Positions 1-8,732 are shown, counted from the first letter of the stretch. The stretch: DNA of 64,000 nt from Chitinophagaceae bacterium (GCA_016720775.1 JADKJX010000004.1:496001-560000), one strand, 5' to 3'. Numbers and translations: made by a program. The notes: a model not told the origin generated them from the letters alone.

Positions 1-1736
1 AAATTGCTGTTACCTATGATAAGGCTCAGGGCAGATATCTCTTTCCAGCCGGCAGTAAACTTTGCAAGCCGGTAGCCGGATGAAGTAAACGCCGATACAA
101 GCACTTCCCCTTTTCCATTTACCGAAGGGTGATACACACCGTTTATATTATCCGTTACCAGATACATCTTTTCGTTCCGGATATTTACTGCCAGAACCTT
201 ATCGGCATTTTTATACATGGCCGAAAAATAAACCGTATCTCCCTTCACGAACGGGTAACCAAGTACATTAAATGAAAATGGCGTGAGGTTATCAATGGCA
301 CCGGTGGTAAGGTCGATCTTTGCCAGAACCATATTCCCTTCGGGGTTTCTTGCAGCAGTTACGGCTGTATTGGTATCTATATATTTTGTCTGCGTGAAAA
401 AATAGTTTCGGGGATTGGGTACTTTCATGATCAGCTGCCCGGTTGTTGCATTCAAACGGCAAATAAAATTTGTGCCATCCACATTCACATTAACTGCAAG
501 TATCTCGGTTCCATCAGCATTAATATCCGGTGAAAAATATTTAGAGCGAAAAGTGAGCTGCTTTTGTTGTCCCGTATTAATGTCGAGCAGTTTCAGCACA
601 CTGTAATCCCGGTTGGCCCATCTCGGGTCCGACTGGTAAGCGGCATATACGATCTTACCATTGCGGTAAGAATAATAGTCATCTATCACAATATCCTTCA
701 CCCGTATCATTTTTTCCTTCCCGCCTGTAAGCAGGTAGAACGCACTTACTTTTTTGTACGAACTTTTGGTAACCAGGATACTGTCATCACTAATATAAAC
801 CGGGAATTGGTAATCAGTTACATTGTTCTTCTCAACCGGGGTAATGTAATCCACCGCAGGAGAAGAGATAACCTGTTTTGGAAAAGATTTCTCTTTGAAG
901 TAGTTCATGGCATCTTCCCGGAATAGCCGGTACGCTATGCCGGAATATCTTTCAACCGCACGATTGAATGGATAGAAAACACCCCGGAAGGAAACAGCAT
1001 CCTGCGTTACATTTTTCCAGAATGATTCGCCGTATTTTTCATAACCATAAGCCGTTAAAAGATAACCGAGCTGGTAGTGATCCGGTGTGTAGTCTTTATA
1101 AGAACCGCTTCGCAACTTCATCCATGAATAATGCCTGTTACCAAGCCACAATGATTTGAACCCGTTATAGAACGATGGCATTCTCCCACGCCCCTGTGCA
1201 CTCACCAGTGTTTCCTGCCAAACCGCATCGCCTTCAAAAAAGTAATCAGGTACAGTCATCCCGTTGGCAAACAACTGTCCCTCCTGTCCCAGGAAGAAAG
1301 AAAATACTTTTGTAAACCCTTTATTGAAATTGCTGAACTGCTGAACGTGCCTGTCTTCATGTATGATGAGGTTATCATCCCAGCGGATGCTGCCGGTTGA
1401 AAAATTATCCTGCCCCGGGGTCATGTACAGTTCACTCATCACCGGCGCCATTCGTACATATGCATTGGGAATGGTGGTTTGGTATTGAAGTACGATATTC
1501 CACTTTCGTTGCTTACCCCCAATGGAACCAGCTGTGCGGTTGCCCAGTAATTTTACTATGTTGGCAATCCGGTTTGCCTGGCTGTCGAGCCCCTTTGGAA
1601 AAATGACCCTCGCAGCAGGCGTATTTACCTGGTACCACTTTACCGAGGAGGGATTCCCGCCAAAATTCTGTGCGCTGAGGTAGCCGGAAAACAAAAAGCA
1701 AAAAGAAAGCAGCAAAAAAGCCCCTGGTTTAAACAT
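1..1736 (-). CDS. Secreted gluzincin-type metallopeptidase with beta-propeller repeats (partial, C-terminus off the window)
   Basis: An open frame runs leftward from an ATG at 1736 to the window edge, about 578 codons with no stop. Residues 1-22 form a signal peptide ending ...YLSAQ, so the protein is exported. H126-E-D-R-H130 is a HExxH zinc motif, and the following PDYFFEGDAVWQET stretch supplies the third ligand (E168), as in the peptidase MA/M1-like 'EG.A.y.E' pattern. From about residue 290 onward the sequence is repetitive beta structure of the TolB/WD40 kind (for example DISDDSI-, DINADGTE- and KIDLTTGAI-like turns), suggesting a propeller after the protease domain. The substrate is unknown. 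The HExxH plus glutamate layout is seen directly; activity is inferred. Confidence 0.72.
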   Translation of the reverse strand, partial: MFKPGAFLLLSFCFLFSGYLSAQNFGGNPSSVKWYQVNTPAARVIFPKGLDSQANRIANIVKLLGNRTAGSIGGKQRKWNIVLQYQTTIPNAYVRMAPVMSELYMTPGQDNFSTGSIRWDDNLIIHEDRHVQQFSNFNKGFTKVFSFFLGQEGQLFANGMTVPDYFFEGDAVWQETLVSAQGRGRMPSFYNGFKSLWLGNRHYSWMKLRSGSYKDYTPDHYQLGYLLTAYGYEKYGESFWKNVTQDAVSFRGVFYPFNRAVERYSGIAYRLFREDAMNYFKEKSFPKQVISSPAVDYITPVEKNNVTDYQFPVYISDDSILVTKSSYKKVSAFYLLTGGKEKMIRVKDIVIDDYYSYRNGKIVYAAYQSDPRWANRDYSVLKLLDINTGQQKQLTFRSKYFSPDINADGTEILAVNVNVDGTNFICRLNATTGQLIMKVPNPRNYFFTQTKYIDTNTAVTAARNPEGNMVLAKIDLTTGAIDNLTPFSFNVLGYPFVKGDTVYFSAMYKNADKVLAVNIRNEKMYLVTDNINGVYHPSVNGKGEVLVSAFTSSGYRLAKFTAGWKEISALSLIIGNSN

Positions 1737-1807
1737 ACACTAAAGTTAAAGAAAGAAATTTCAGAAAAGATAAAGGCGCATTAACTTTAGGCTGAATTAA
1801 TACAGAC

Positions 1808-2320
1808 ATGCATATTTTTGAAACGAAACGGTTATTTCTAAACAAGCTCACCTTACAAGATGCCCCATTCATCCTGGAACTTCTGAATGATCCTTCCTGG
1901 ATACGTTACATCGGCGATAAAAATGTAAGAACACTGAAAGCAGCGAAAGAATACATCAAGAACGGTCCCCAGAAAAGCTATGCCCAGCTTGGCTTTGGAC
2001 TGTACGCTGTAAAATTAAAAAGAAGCGGCCGGGCCATTGGCATGTGCGGCCTGCTGCAACGAGACACATTGGAACATGCAGATATTGGCTTTGCTTTTTT
2101 GCCAAAACACACAGGCAAGGGATATGCGTTTGAATCATCGGAAGCGGTATTGAAACATGCACACAGCATTTTAGGCATGAAGCAGATCCTTGCCATCACA
2201 TCAACCGACAACCTTGCTTCCGAAAAACTGCTGCTAAGGCTCGGATTTAATTTCAGCAAGTTGATCAGGCTCACCCCTGCTTCAGAGGAATTGAAGTTGT
2301 TTGAGAACTCGGCCAGGTGA
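1808..2320 (+). CDS. GNAT family N-acetyltransferase (RimJ/RimL-like)
   Basis: This 170-residue cytoplasmic protein opens with FETKRLFLNKLTLQDAPFI, the usual start of RimL/RimJ-type GNAT enzymes, which transfer acetyl from acetyl-CoA to an amino group. The middle holds the beta4 strand and acetyl-CoA pyrophosphate loop region (IGFAFLPKHTGKGYAFE, residues about 97-113). The C-terminal half has the ITSTDNLASEKLLLRLGF segment (about 134-151), where the Asn and the LGF turn are typical. Length is normal for the family. It stands alone between an oppositely oriented secreted protein and the RRM gene. The acceptor substrate cannot be told from sequence. Confidence 0.85.
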   Translation: MHIFETKRLFLNKLTLQDAPFILELLNDPSWIRYIGDKNVRTLKAAKEYIKNGPQKSYAQLGFGLYAVKLKRSGRAIGMCGLLQRDTLEHADIGFAFLPKHTGKGYAFESSEAVLKHAHSILGMKQILAITSTDNLASEKLLLRLGFNFSKLIRLTPASEELKLFENSAR

Positions 2321-2345
2321 TCATTTACAAACTCCCAATAATTAA

Positions 2346-2378
2346 TTTGATAAAGTATAAATACCCCGATAAGTTTTG
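2346..2378 (+). promoter_or_regulatory. Bacteroidota-type promoter of the RRM gene
   Basis: TTTG at 2346-2349 is followed after 20 nt by TAAGTTTTG at 2370-2378, close to the Bacteroidota -33/-7 pair (TTTG, then TAnnTTTG). The RRM gene starts 24 nt downstream at 2403. The -7 box has one extra T compared with the consensus. Confidence 0.5.
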
Positions 2379-2402
2379 TATTTTCGTTAAAAATCATTCT
2401 GT

Positions 2403-2747
2403 ATGAAACTTTTTGTTGCCGGGCTTCCTTACGACCTGGATGATGCGGAACTAACCGAGATATTTGAAAAATTCGGCACCATTGCCTCTGCAAAAGTTGC
2501 GATGGACCGGGAGACCGGAAAAAGTAAAGGTTTTGGTTTTGTAGATATGCCCAACAGCGAAGAAGCAAGAGATGCCATTGAAAATCTTAAGGACATTTCC
2601 TTAGGAAAAAAACCTTTGGTAGTTAAAGAAGCAGAAGAGAGATCCGGCCCTCCAGGTGCTGGCGGACCAAGAGGCGGCGGTGGTGGTTTTAACCGCGGCG
2701 GTGGCGGTGGCGGATATAGCGGCGGTAATAACCGTGGCCGGTATTGA
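2403..2747 (+). CDS. RRM-type glycine-rich RNA-binding protein
   Basis: This 114-residue protein has one complete RNA-recognition motif (residues 1-80): RNP2 is KLFVAGLPY and RNP1 is KGFGFVDM, each with the aromatic residues that stack on RNA bases. A glycine/arginine tail follows (GGGGFNRGGGGGGYSGG, about 88-114). This is the common bacterial, cold-inducible-like RRM architecture. Such proteins bind single-stranded RNA and are often induced on temperature downshift, but nothing here proves that role. The gene has its own promoter and a strong terminator, so it is a monocistronic unit. Confidence 0.92.
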   Translation: MKLFVAGLPYDLDDAELTEIFEKFGTIASAKVAMDRETGKSKGFGFVDMPNSEEARDAIENLKDISLGKKPLVVKEAEERSGPPGAGGPRGGGGGFNRGGGGGGYSGGNNRGRY

Positions 2748-2782
2748 TACCTGGAAATAAATTCTCAACATGATAATTTACC

Positions 2783-2810
2783 AAACAGCAGCAACCCTGC
2801 TGTTTTTTAT
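2783..2810 (+). terminator. Rho-independent terminator of the RRM gene
   Basis: The 9-bp perfect stem AAACAGCAG/CTGCTGTTT (2783-2791 with 2797-2805), loop CAACC, runs into a T tract (TTTTTTAT). It lies 36 nt after the RRM stop codon. Confidence 0.85.
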
Positions 2811-2860
2811 TTGCGTTCCCTCCTGAAAATTAAATAACTTGATGTAAATAAATCTCAGCA

Positions 2861-3844
2861 ATGAAAATAGCATTGACCGGGGCAAGCGGACATTTAGGAT
2901 CTGCACTGTTGCAGGAGATCAACAAAAGGAATATTCCGGTGAACATATTGGTAAGAGATGAAAATGCCCCTTCCATTAAAAACCTCCCGGTTCAAATAGT
3001 AAAAGGAGACCTGCTTAATGCAGTTGCATTGAAAAAATTAATGCAGGATTGCGACGTTCTCGTTCACAGTGCTGCCGTCATATCCGTGAATGGCGATCCA
3101 AAAGGCCTTGTACACCGCACCAATGTAGAAGGAACGAAACTGGTTATTGAAACTGCATTACAGGCCGGCATTAAAAGATGCATACACATCAGTTCCATTC
3201 ATGCTTACCAGCAACTGCCGGCTTCAGAGATATTAGATGAACAAAGAGCACCCGTTAATGAAACGGCTTTTGCCTATGACCGTTCGAAACTTGCAGGGCA
3301 ACAGATTGCATTGGAAGCAAACGGCCGGGATATGGAAGTGATCGTACTGAATCCAACATCCATCATCGGCCCGTATGATTTCAAACCTTCGCTCATGGGC
3401 CAGGTGATCATCGACCTGTATAAAGGCCGCCTGCCTTTTATCTTTAATGGGGGATTTGATTTCTGCGATTGCCGGGATGTTGCCAATGCCATCCTGAATG
3501 CAGTTACCATGGGCAGGCCGGGAGAGAAGTACCTGCTCAGCGGAAAATGGTACAGCCTGAAACAACTGGTACAACTATTATCATCCGCTTCATCAAAAAA
3601 AATAAACGTGGTTGCTTTACCGCCGATCGCTGCAAAAGCAGGCCTGCCTTTTATAAAACTACTCGCTGCCATACAACGAAAGGAACCGCTTTATACCAAC
3701 GAAGCACTGGAAGCGATCTTTAACGGCAACCGTTTAATAAGCAGCGCCAAAGCAAAAAAAGAACTGAATTATACCGCCCGGCCTTTTGAAGAAACCATGC
3801 AGGATACCTTTCATTGGTTTAAGAATAAAAGTTATCTTGTTTGA
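2861..3844 (+). CDS. NAD(P)-dependent epimerase/dehydratase, extended SDR family
   Basis: The 327-residue protein starts with the Rossmann motif TGASGHLG (G7, G10, G13). It has the SDR catalytic set S111/S112 and Y139-D-R-S-K143, followed by NPTSIIGPYD, which is typical of dihydroflavonol-4-reductase or 3-beta-hydroxysteroid-dehydrogenase-like extended SDRs. It therefore acts on a hydroxyl or keto group of a small molecule using NAD(P). The next gene is a steroid 5-alpha-reductase homologue that starts 26 nt after this stop. The pair might act on the same lipid or sterol-like substrate; that link is inferred from position only. Confidence 0.85.
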   Translation: MKIALTGASGHLGSALLQEINKRNIPVNILVRDENAPSIKNLPVQIVKGDLLNAVALKKLMQDCDVLVHSAAVISVNGDPKGLVHRTNVEGTKLVIETALQAGIKRCIHISSIHAYQQLPASEILDEQRAPVNETAFAYDRSKLAGQQIALEANGRDMEVIVLNPTSIIGPYDFKPSLMGQVIIDLYKGRLPFIFNGGFDFCDCRDVANAILNAVTMGRPGEKYLLSGKWYSLKQLVQLLSSASSKKINVVALPPIAAKAGLPFIKLLAAIQRKEPLYTNEALEAIFNGNRLISSAKAKKELNYTARPFEETMQDTFHWFKNKSYLV

Positions 3845-3870
3845 TAATACAACCAATCTTACTGATTCTT

Positions 3871-4632
3871 ATGCCGATCTCTTTTTCTACTTACCAGCTG
3901 ATCATATATTCATGGATCGGACTTGCCGTTCTTATTTTTCTGCTGCTGCTTCGTGTTACGGCGCCTTATGGAAGGCATACGTCTGCCAAATGGGGACCAC
4001 AGATCGATAATCATTTAGGATGGTTCTTTATGGAGTTTCCGGCGCTGGTGGTTATGACCTATGTGTTGATCCGGAATTTTTCAACCCATTCGATGGCCAT
4101 TGAAATAATGATCGGTCTTTATTGCCTGCATTATTTTAACCGGAGCTTTGTTTTTCCCTTCCGTATTCATACCAAAGGAAAAAAAATGCCGGTACTGATC
4201 ATGTCGTCCGGTATCTTCTTTAATCTCTGCAACACATTCTTATTGGGATACTACTTCAGCAATTTTGCGGTTAATGACAACAGCTGGCTTACTGATCCAA
4301 AATTTATTGTTGGTATCCTGGTCTTCATACTGGGTGCCTGGATAAACTGGCAGTCAGACAATATCCTCATCAACCTGCGCAAGCCCAATGAAACGGGATA
4401 CCGGATACCGGCAGGCTGGTTATTCAACTACATCAGTTGCCCGAATATGTTTGGGGAATTAATTGAGTGGGCGGGCTTTGCAATACTCTGCTGGAATTTA
4501 CCGGCGCTTACTTTTTTTATCTGGACAGCAGCCAACCTTATCCCGAGAGCGCTGTCGCATCACAAATGGTATAAAGCTAAGTTTGCAAATTATCCCAAAG
4601 AACGAAAGGCGATCGTGCCTTATTTATTTTAG
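3871..4632 (+). CDS. 3-oxo-5-alpha-steroid 4-dehydrogenase (steroid 5-alpha-reductase) family membrane protein
   Basis: The ATG at 3871 gives 254 residues; the frame could extend to a TTG at 3841 inside the preceding stop region, but the ATG fits family length. Several hydrophobic segments indicate 6-7 membrane helices. The C-terminus carries the family signature: FGELIEWAGFAI, then PRALSHHKWYKAKF and the ending YPKERKAIVPYLF, very like the ends of SRD5A enzymes. The family reduces the delta-4 double bond of 3-oxo steroids or enoyl lipids with NADPH. The last 9 bases overlap the end of the convergent esterase gene. The bacterial substrate is unknown. Confidence 0.85.
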   Translation: MPISFSTYQLIIYSWIGLAVLIFLLLLRVTAPYGRHTSAKWGPQIDNHLGWFFMEFPALVVMTYVLIRNFSTHSMAIEIMIGLYCLHYFNRSFVFPFRIHTKGKKMPVLIMSSGIFFNLCNTFLLGYYFSNFAVNDNSWLTDPKFIVGILVFILGAWINWQSDNILINLRKPNETGYRIPAGWLFNYISCPNMFGELIEWAGFAILCWNLPALTFFIWTAANLIPRALSHHKWYKAKFANYPKERKAIVPYLF

Positions 4633-5544
4633 ATACTTATCAAACCAGGTCACAAAGTTTTTTTCTTCCACTTCCCGGTTCCGCCAGCCATGTCCGCCAC
4701 CGTCTTTGATCATGAATTCACAGGGGACCTTTGCTTCCCTGAATTTTGCTATGATGGATTCTGACTGCTGCGTGGGAACCACGATATCTTTATTTCCATA
4801 AATGATGAACACGGGAGGATCATCTGACGTAACGAAATTTACTGGAGATATGTCTTTTGCGATCTGCATCTTTTTTTCCATGCTGGTTACCGGTACATAG
4901 GTCCGGGTGGTATCGTTCCATACTTTAAAATCAAAAGCGCCTGCAACTCCCATTAATGCCAACCCGGCCTGGCTTACCTGGGAAAAAGAATTCGGCTTGC
5001 CATAATTTAAAAAATCAGTAGGCGGATAAAACACAGCAACAGCCTGTACCCGGGCCGAAACTTTATCAACAGGATCAAAAGATCTTGTATCAGCAATATC
5101 ATCTGCCGTTGCGATCATCAATGATAGATGCCCGCCGGAAGAAGAACCCGTAATGCCGATATGATCCGGGTCGATCCCATATTGCTTTGCATTGTACCGC
5201 ACAAAACGAACAGCTCTTTTCAGATCAATGACCTCATCGGGAATTGCATAACGAGGCTGGCAACCGACCATTACACCGAATACGGTATAGCCTGCATCAA
5301 TATACAAACCAGAAGCTTTGGGAAAAGCATCCAGCATCCTTTCAGAAGAAACCCAGTTGCCGCTCAGTACATAAATGATGGCTTTCCCGTTTGCCTGTTG
5401 CTTTGGGGAAATCATGGTCATCGTTAATGCCATGCCGTCCTTACGGCCATAGATCAATTCCGACTTTACATATTTTAGGCTGTCTTGTGCGGTACTGGTA
5501 TAGCTGTAAAAACTTAGCAGCAATAAAAGAAGGTACTTTGCCAT
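4624..5544 (-). CDS. Secreted alpha/beta-hydrolase (BD-FAE/carboxylesterase-like)
   Basis: The 306-residue protein has a signal peptide (1-19, ...SYTSTAQ). The alpha/beta-hydrolase fold is shown by the oxyanion-side segment YVLSGNW (58-64), the nucleophile elbow GSSSGG with Ser135, the acid Asp253 (IYGNKDIVVP) and the base His285 (GGGHGWRN). It probably hydrolyses esters in the periplasm. It is the last gene of the leftward run behind parC (17 nt gap), and its end overlaps the convergent reductase gene by 9 bp. The exact substrate is not predictable. Confidence 0.85.
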   Translation of the reverse strand: MAKYLLLLLLSFYSYTSTAQDSLKYVKSELIYGRKDGMALTMTMISPKQQANGKAIIYVLSGNWVSSERMLDAFPKASGLYIDAGYTVFGVMVGCQPRYAIPDEVIDLKRAVRFVRYNAKQYGIDPDHIGITGSSSGGHLSLMIATADDIADTRSFDPVDKVSARVQAVAVFYPPTDFLNYGKPNSFSQVSQAGLALMGVAGAFDFKVWNDTTRTYVPVTSMEKKMQIAKDISPVNFVTSDDPPVFIIYGNKDIVVPTQQSESIIAKFREAKVPCEFMIKDGGGHGWRNREVEEKNFVTWFDKYLK

Positions 5545-5561
5545 AGTTTTCTGTTTTCTGT

Positions 5562-8081
5562 TTATTCAAACAACTCAGCCTGCGGATTGTTCGATGCCTT
5601 TCGTTCCCATTCCATTTCTATCGACTTGCTGTAATCTGCCAGTTTGTTACCCAGTGCCTTCCAGCCCATTACTTCCACTACTTTGGTGATCTTCACCTTG
5701 GCTTTACGAACCTGTGCGCCTCTGCCACTCTGCATCGCCAGTACCGGTTCTTCATCGGTGGTAACCGCTTCCAGGTAATTACCATCGCCTTCCCTGATGA
5801 AGAAGAATTTATTATGCAGGGTTGACGTTTCTATCTTAAACCGTTTTACACTGTATTGCAGTTTCTCTTTATCAAAATAAACAGCGGTGATCACTTTCTC
5901 CGGATCAAATTTTTCCAGCAGCAATACTTTCTCCGTATCAAAACGCTGGGTTAGTTCCTGGTCGGTTATTTCATAATTACCGTCATTGTAAATGACCAGC
6001 AACCTGTCTTCTGCATCAAATTTTCCGAGATAATCGCCTTTTTCTTCGGTATTCAGGCGGCCGAACTTATTATCGAACCAGAGCCTTTTTGCATCCAGCG
6101 TTGAATTACCGGCCTCTTTGAACTTGACCGATTTGATCGGGTATTTCGTAACCTGGTTACCGATACTGCCCCTGCCCTTTATTTCCTGCTCTTCAAAATA
6201 AAAATCAAATTCCTTTTTCTTTGCCGGGCAACCAGGCGTTAATATTATTTTTACCACTTCTGCTTCTCCATTGGCATTGGCGCTGAAATAATGAACCTTA
6301 CTGTTTTCCGCCCCTTTGGTAAGATCGTATTCCTTATCCCGTGTAACGCCGGTCACATTGAACCGCTTTGCATAACTGATCTTGGATTTCGCATCCACAT
6401 AGATCATATTATAGGTGGTACGTTCATCATTTTTCTGAAATACCGCCACATGCAGAATATCTTTTCCAATGAACACTTTATCCGATACCCTTACTACTTT
6501 CATCACCCCATTTTTCGCAAAGGCAATGATGTCATCGAGGTCGGATACCTCCGCAACCAATTCATCTTTTTTAAGCCCGGTGCCAATGAATCCTTCTTCC
6601 CGGTTCACATATAGTTTGGTATTGGCAATGGCAACGGTTTTTGCCTGTATGGTATCAAATAATTTGATCTCTGTTTTACGTTCTCTTCCTTTTCCGTATT
6701 TCTTCAGCAGGTTCTCATAATAAGCCACGGCATAGTCGGTAAGGTTTGCCAGGTCATGCTTTACCTGTTTGATATCTGCTTCGAGTGCCTTTATCTGGTC
6801 GTTCAGTTCATCAATATCCAGTTTATAGATACGGCGAACGGGTTTTTCGGTAAGCCTGATGATGTCTTCCCGGGTAATGGCCCTTTTTAGTTGCTTTTTG
6901 AAAGGCGTAAATGCTTTATCAATTGCTTCAAGCACCTTATCCCATGTTTCATGTTTCTTCTCCAGCTCTTTGTATATCTTTTCTTCGAAGAATATTTTTT
7001 CAAGGGATGTGTAATGCCATTTCTCCTGCAACTCAGCCAATCGTATCTCCAATTCCCGTTTTAATAATTCTTTGGTATTGTCTGCAGATACTTTCAAGAG
7101 TTCACTTACTTTCATGAACTGCGGCTTATTCGCAACGATCACGCAGGCATTGGGAGAAATGCTCACTTCGCAATCGGTGAATGCATACAAGGCATCAATG
7201 GTAATATCCGGGGAAATACCAGCAGCCAGTTCAATAATTATTTCAACTTCAGCGGCCGTATGATCGGTAACTTTTTTTACTTTTATTTTTCCCTGGTCAT
7301 TGGCTTTTACAATACTCTCCATCAACTGGGTAGTGGTAACGCCATAAGGAACGCTTTTAATAACAAGTGTTTTCTTGTCCTGCTCCTCAATGATGGCCCT
7401 CACTCTTACTTTGCCGCCACGAACACCTTCGCTGTAATTACTGGCGTCCATGGTTCCACCCGTTTGAAAGTCGGGAAGTATCTCAAAACGTTTTCCACGT
7501 AAATATTTTATGGAAGCTTCGATCAACTCGCAAAAGTTGTGTGGAAGTATCTTTGTTGCCAAACCCACGGCAATGCCTTCTGCACCCTGTGCAAGCAGCA
7601 ATGGAAATTTCATCGGTAAGGTTACCGGTTCATTCTTTCTTCCATCATAACTCAATGCCCAATTGGTTGTTTTTGCATTAAAAGCAACTTCCAAAGCAAA
7701 CTTGCTCAGCCTTGCTTCAATATACCTGGATGCAGCAGCTTCGTCGCCGGTACGCACATCACCCCAGTTACCCTGCGTATCAATTAAAAGATCTTTCTGT
7801 CCAAGATTTACCAATGCATCACCAATAGAAGCATCGCCATGGGGATGATACTGCATGCTCTGCCCGATGATATTGGCCACTTTATTAAAACGGCCATCAT
7901 CCATTTCCTTCATGGCATGCAGGATGCGGCGCTGTACCGGTTTCAATCCGTCTTCTATTGCCGGTACCGCTCTTTCCAGTATCACATAACTGGCATAATC
8001 CAAAAACCAGGTCTTGTACTGGCCGCCAATACCAGCATCGGTGTGTTCGTACTCGTCTTTCGTTTTTTTACTGTTAGCCAT
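5562..8081 (-). CDS. parC: DNA topoisomerase IV subunit A (GyrA/ParC family)
   Basis: The 839-residue type IIA topoisomerase A subunit breaks and rejoins DNA to unlink daughter chromosomes together with ParE. The N-terminal part holds LKPVQRRILHAM and IGQSMQYHPHGDASIGDAL, and the active-site tyrosine is Y120 in the AAASRYIEARL motif. A long coiled segment (about 330-450) is followed by a C-terminal beta-propeller-like region. The GyrA-box (QRRGGKG) is not visible, which favours ParC over GyrA. Its partner parE lies 1.6 kb upstream on the same strand. A palindromic repeat sits only 9 nt before the start codon, next to the AAGGA ribosome-binding sequence. Confidence 0.93.
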   Translation of the reverse strand: MANSKKTKDEYEHTDAGIGGQYKTWFLDYASYVILERAVPAIEDGLKPVQRRILHAMKEMDDGRFNKVANIIGQSMQYHPHGDASIGDALVNLGQKDLLIDTQGNWGDVRTGDEAAASRYIEARLSKFALEVAFNAKTTNWALSYDGRKNEPVTLPMKFPLLLAQGAEGIAVGLATKILPHNFCELIEASIKYLRGKRFEILPDFQTGGTMDASNYSEGVRGGKVRVRAIIEEQDKKTLVIKSVPYGVTTTQLMESIVKANDQGKIKVKKVTDHTAAEVEIIIELAAGISPDITIDALYAFTDCEVSISPNACVIVANKPQFMKVSELLKVSADNTKELLKRELEIRLAELQEKWHYTSLEKIFFEEKIYKELEKKHETWDKVLEAIDKAFTPFKKQLKRAITREDIIRLTEKPVRRIYKLDIDELNDQIKALEADIKQVKHDLANLTDYAVAYYENLLKKYGKGRERKTEIKLFDTIQAKTVAIANTKLYVNREEGFIGTGLKKDELVAEVSDLDDIIAFAKNGVMKVVRVSDKVFIGKDILHVAVFQKNDERTTYNMIYVDAKSKISYAKRFNVTGVTRDKEYDLTKGAENSKVHYFSANANGEAEVVKIILTPGCPAKKKEFDFYFEEQEIKGRGSIGNQVTKYPIKSVKFKEAGNSTLDAKRLWFDNKFGRLNTEEKGDYLGKFDAEDRLLVIYNDGNYEITDQELTQRFDTEKVLLLEKFDPEKVITAVYFDKEKLQYSVKRFKIETSTLHNKFFFIREGDGNYLEAVTTDEEPVLAMQSGRGAQVRKAKVKITKVVEVMGWKALGNKLADYSKSIEMEWERKASNNPQAELFE

Positions 8082-8089
8082 TTCCTTAA

Positions 8090-8160
8090 CCCCATCGGGG
8101 CGTTATTTTAGTAGAAATTATCAGCCGGGTTTATAAAGCTCCGTAGGAGCGATATGTTTA
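8090..8160. repeat. Left two-palindrome REP/BIME unit beside the RAYT gene
   Basis: There are two short palindromes, CCCCATCGGGG (8090-8100) and GCTCCGTAGGAGC (8138-8150), with centres 49 nt apart and an ATTTCTAC motif (reverse strand) between them. The block is a mirrored, diverged copy of 8636-8708 on the other side of the transposase gene. It lies directly upstream of parC and may influence parC translation or mRNA ends. Confidence 0.8.
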
Positions 8161-8167
8161 TTCCATG

Positions 8168-8626
8168 CTAATCATAAAATTCAAATAAATATTCTTCTTT
8201 AAAATCAATCTCGAATTTATTCAGAAAATCTGTGTATTCTTCTTTAAAGATTTTCTTTTTGTGATGCAAAGGCTGATTTAAAATATAATCAACCACATGG
8301 AGTGATTGAGATTTTGAATACGAAAAAGCGCCAAAGCCCGTTTGCCATGAAAAATCCTTTATGAATCCTTTTTCTTTTATAAATGATGAAGAATTCGCTT
8401 TGATATCTCTTACCAGGTCTGAAATAGCAATATCTGGTTTTATGCTGACTAAAATATGTGTATGATCGGGCATACAATAGATAGCATACAGTTTCTGTTT
8501 CTTTTCTGCAATTATTCCAGAGATGTATTTTTGCAATTCTTCCCTGAATGATTCGTTAATAAAAGCCTGCCTGCCTTTTACAGCAAATACAATTTGGATG
8601 TATAACTGTGAATAGGTATTCGGCAT
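8168..8626 (-). CDS. REP-associated tyrosine transposase (RAYT, Y1/IS200-like)
   Basis: The 152-residue protein has the HUH Y1 fold: the metal-binding His-hydrophobic-His motif H55-T-H57 (MPDHTHILV) and the catalytic tyrosine Y114 in VVDYILNQPLHH. It starts with YSQLYIQIVFAVKGRQAFI, the usual opening of TnpA_REP-type proteins. RAYTs nick single-stranded REP hairpins; here mirrored REP-like palindromes flank the gene on both sides, as expected of a REP/RAYT unit. The gene sits between the DUF1835 gene and parC, where it interrupts the topoisomerase IV neighbourhood. All catalytic residues are intact. Confidence 0.88.
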   Translation of the reverse strand: MPNTYSQLYIQIVFAVKGRQAFINESFREELQKYISGIIAEKKQKLYAIYCMPDHTHILVSIKPDIAISDLVRDIKANSSSFIKEKGFIKDFSWQTGFGAFSYSKSQSLHVVDYILNQPLHHKKKIFKEEYTDFLNKFEIDFKEEYLFEFYD

Positions 8627-8635
8627 TTTGTTTAT

Positions 8636-8708
8636 TTAACATGTCGCTCCTACGGAGCTTTGATCAAATTAATATCCAATTTCTACGAACATTATGCTCC
8701 CCTGGAGC
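8636..8708. repeat. Right two-palindrome REP/BIME unit beside the RAYT gene
   Basis: GCTCCTACGGAGC (8646-8658) and GCTCCCCTGGAGC (8696-8708) have centres 50 nt apart, with ATTTCTAC between them. Read outward from the transposase, the first 23 nt (AACAT.TCGCTCCTACGGAG and CTTT) match the left unit at 22 positions. Loops are 3 nt (TAC, CCT), as in other REP hairpins. Confidence 0.8.
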
Positions 8709-8732
8709 CAATTCTGTAATTTCCTAACGACC

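Noticed and set aside
3841..3870. TTG start adding ten residues to the SRD5A-like protein
   Set aside because: It overlaps the previous stop, has no ribosome-binding sequence, and the ATG at 3871 gives the family length.
8168..8626. Full insertion sequence of the IS200/IS605 type
   Set aside because: No tnpB and no subterminal IS200 hairpin pairs with target tetranucleotides are seen; the mirrored REP units fit a RAYT better.
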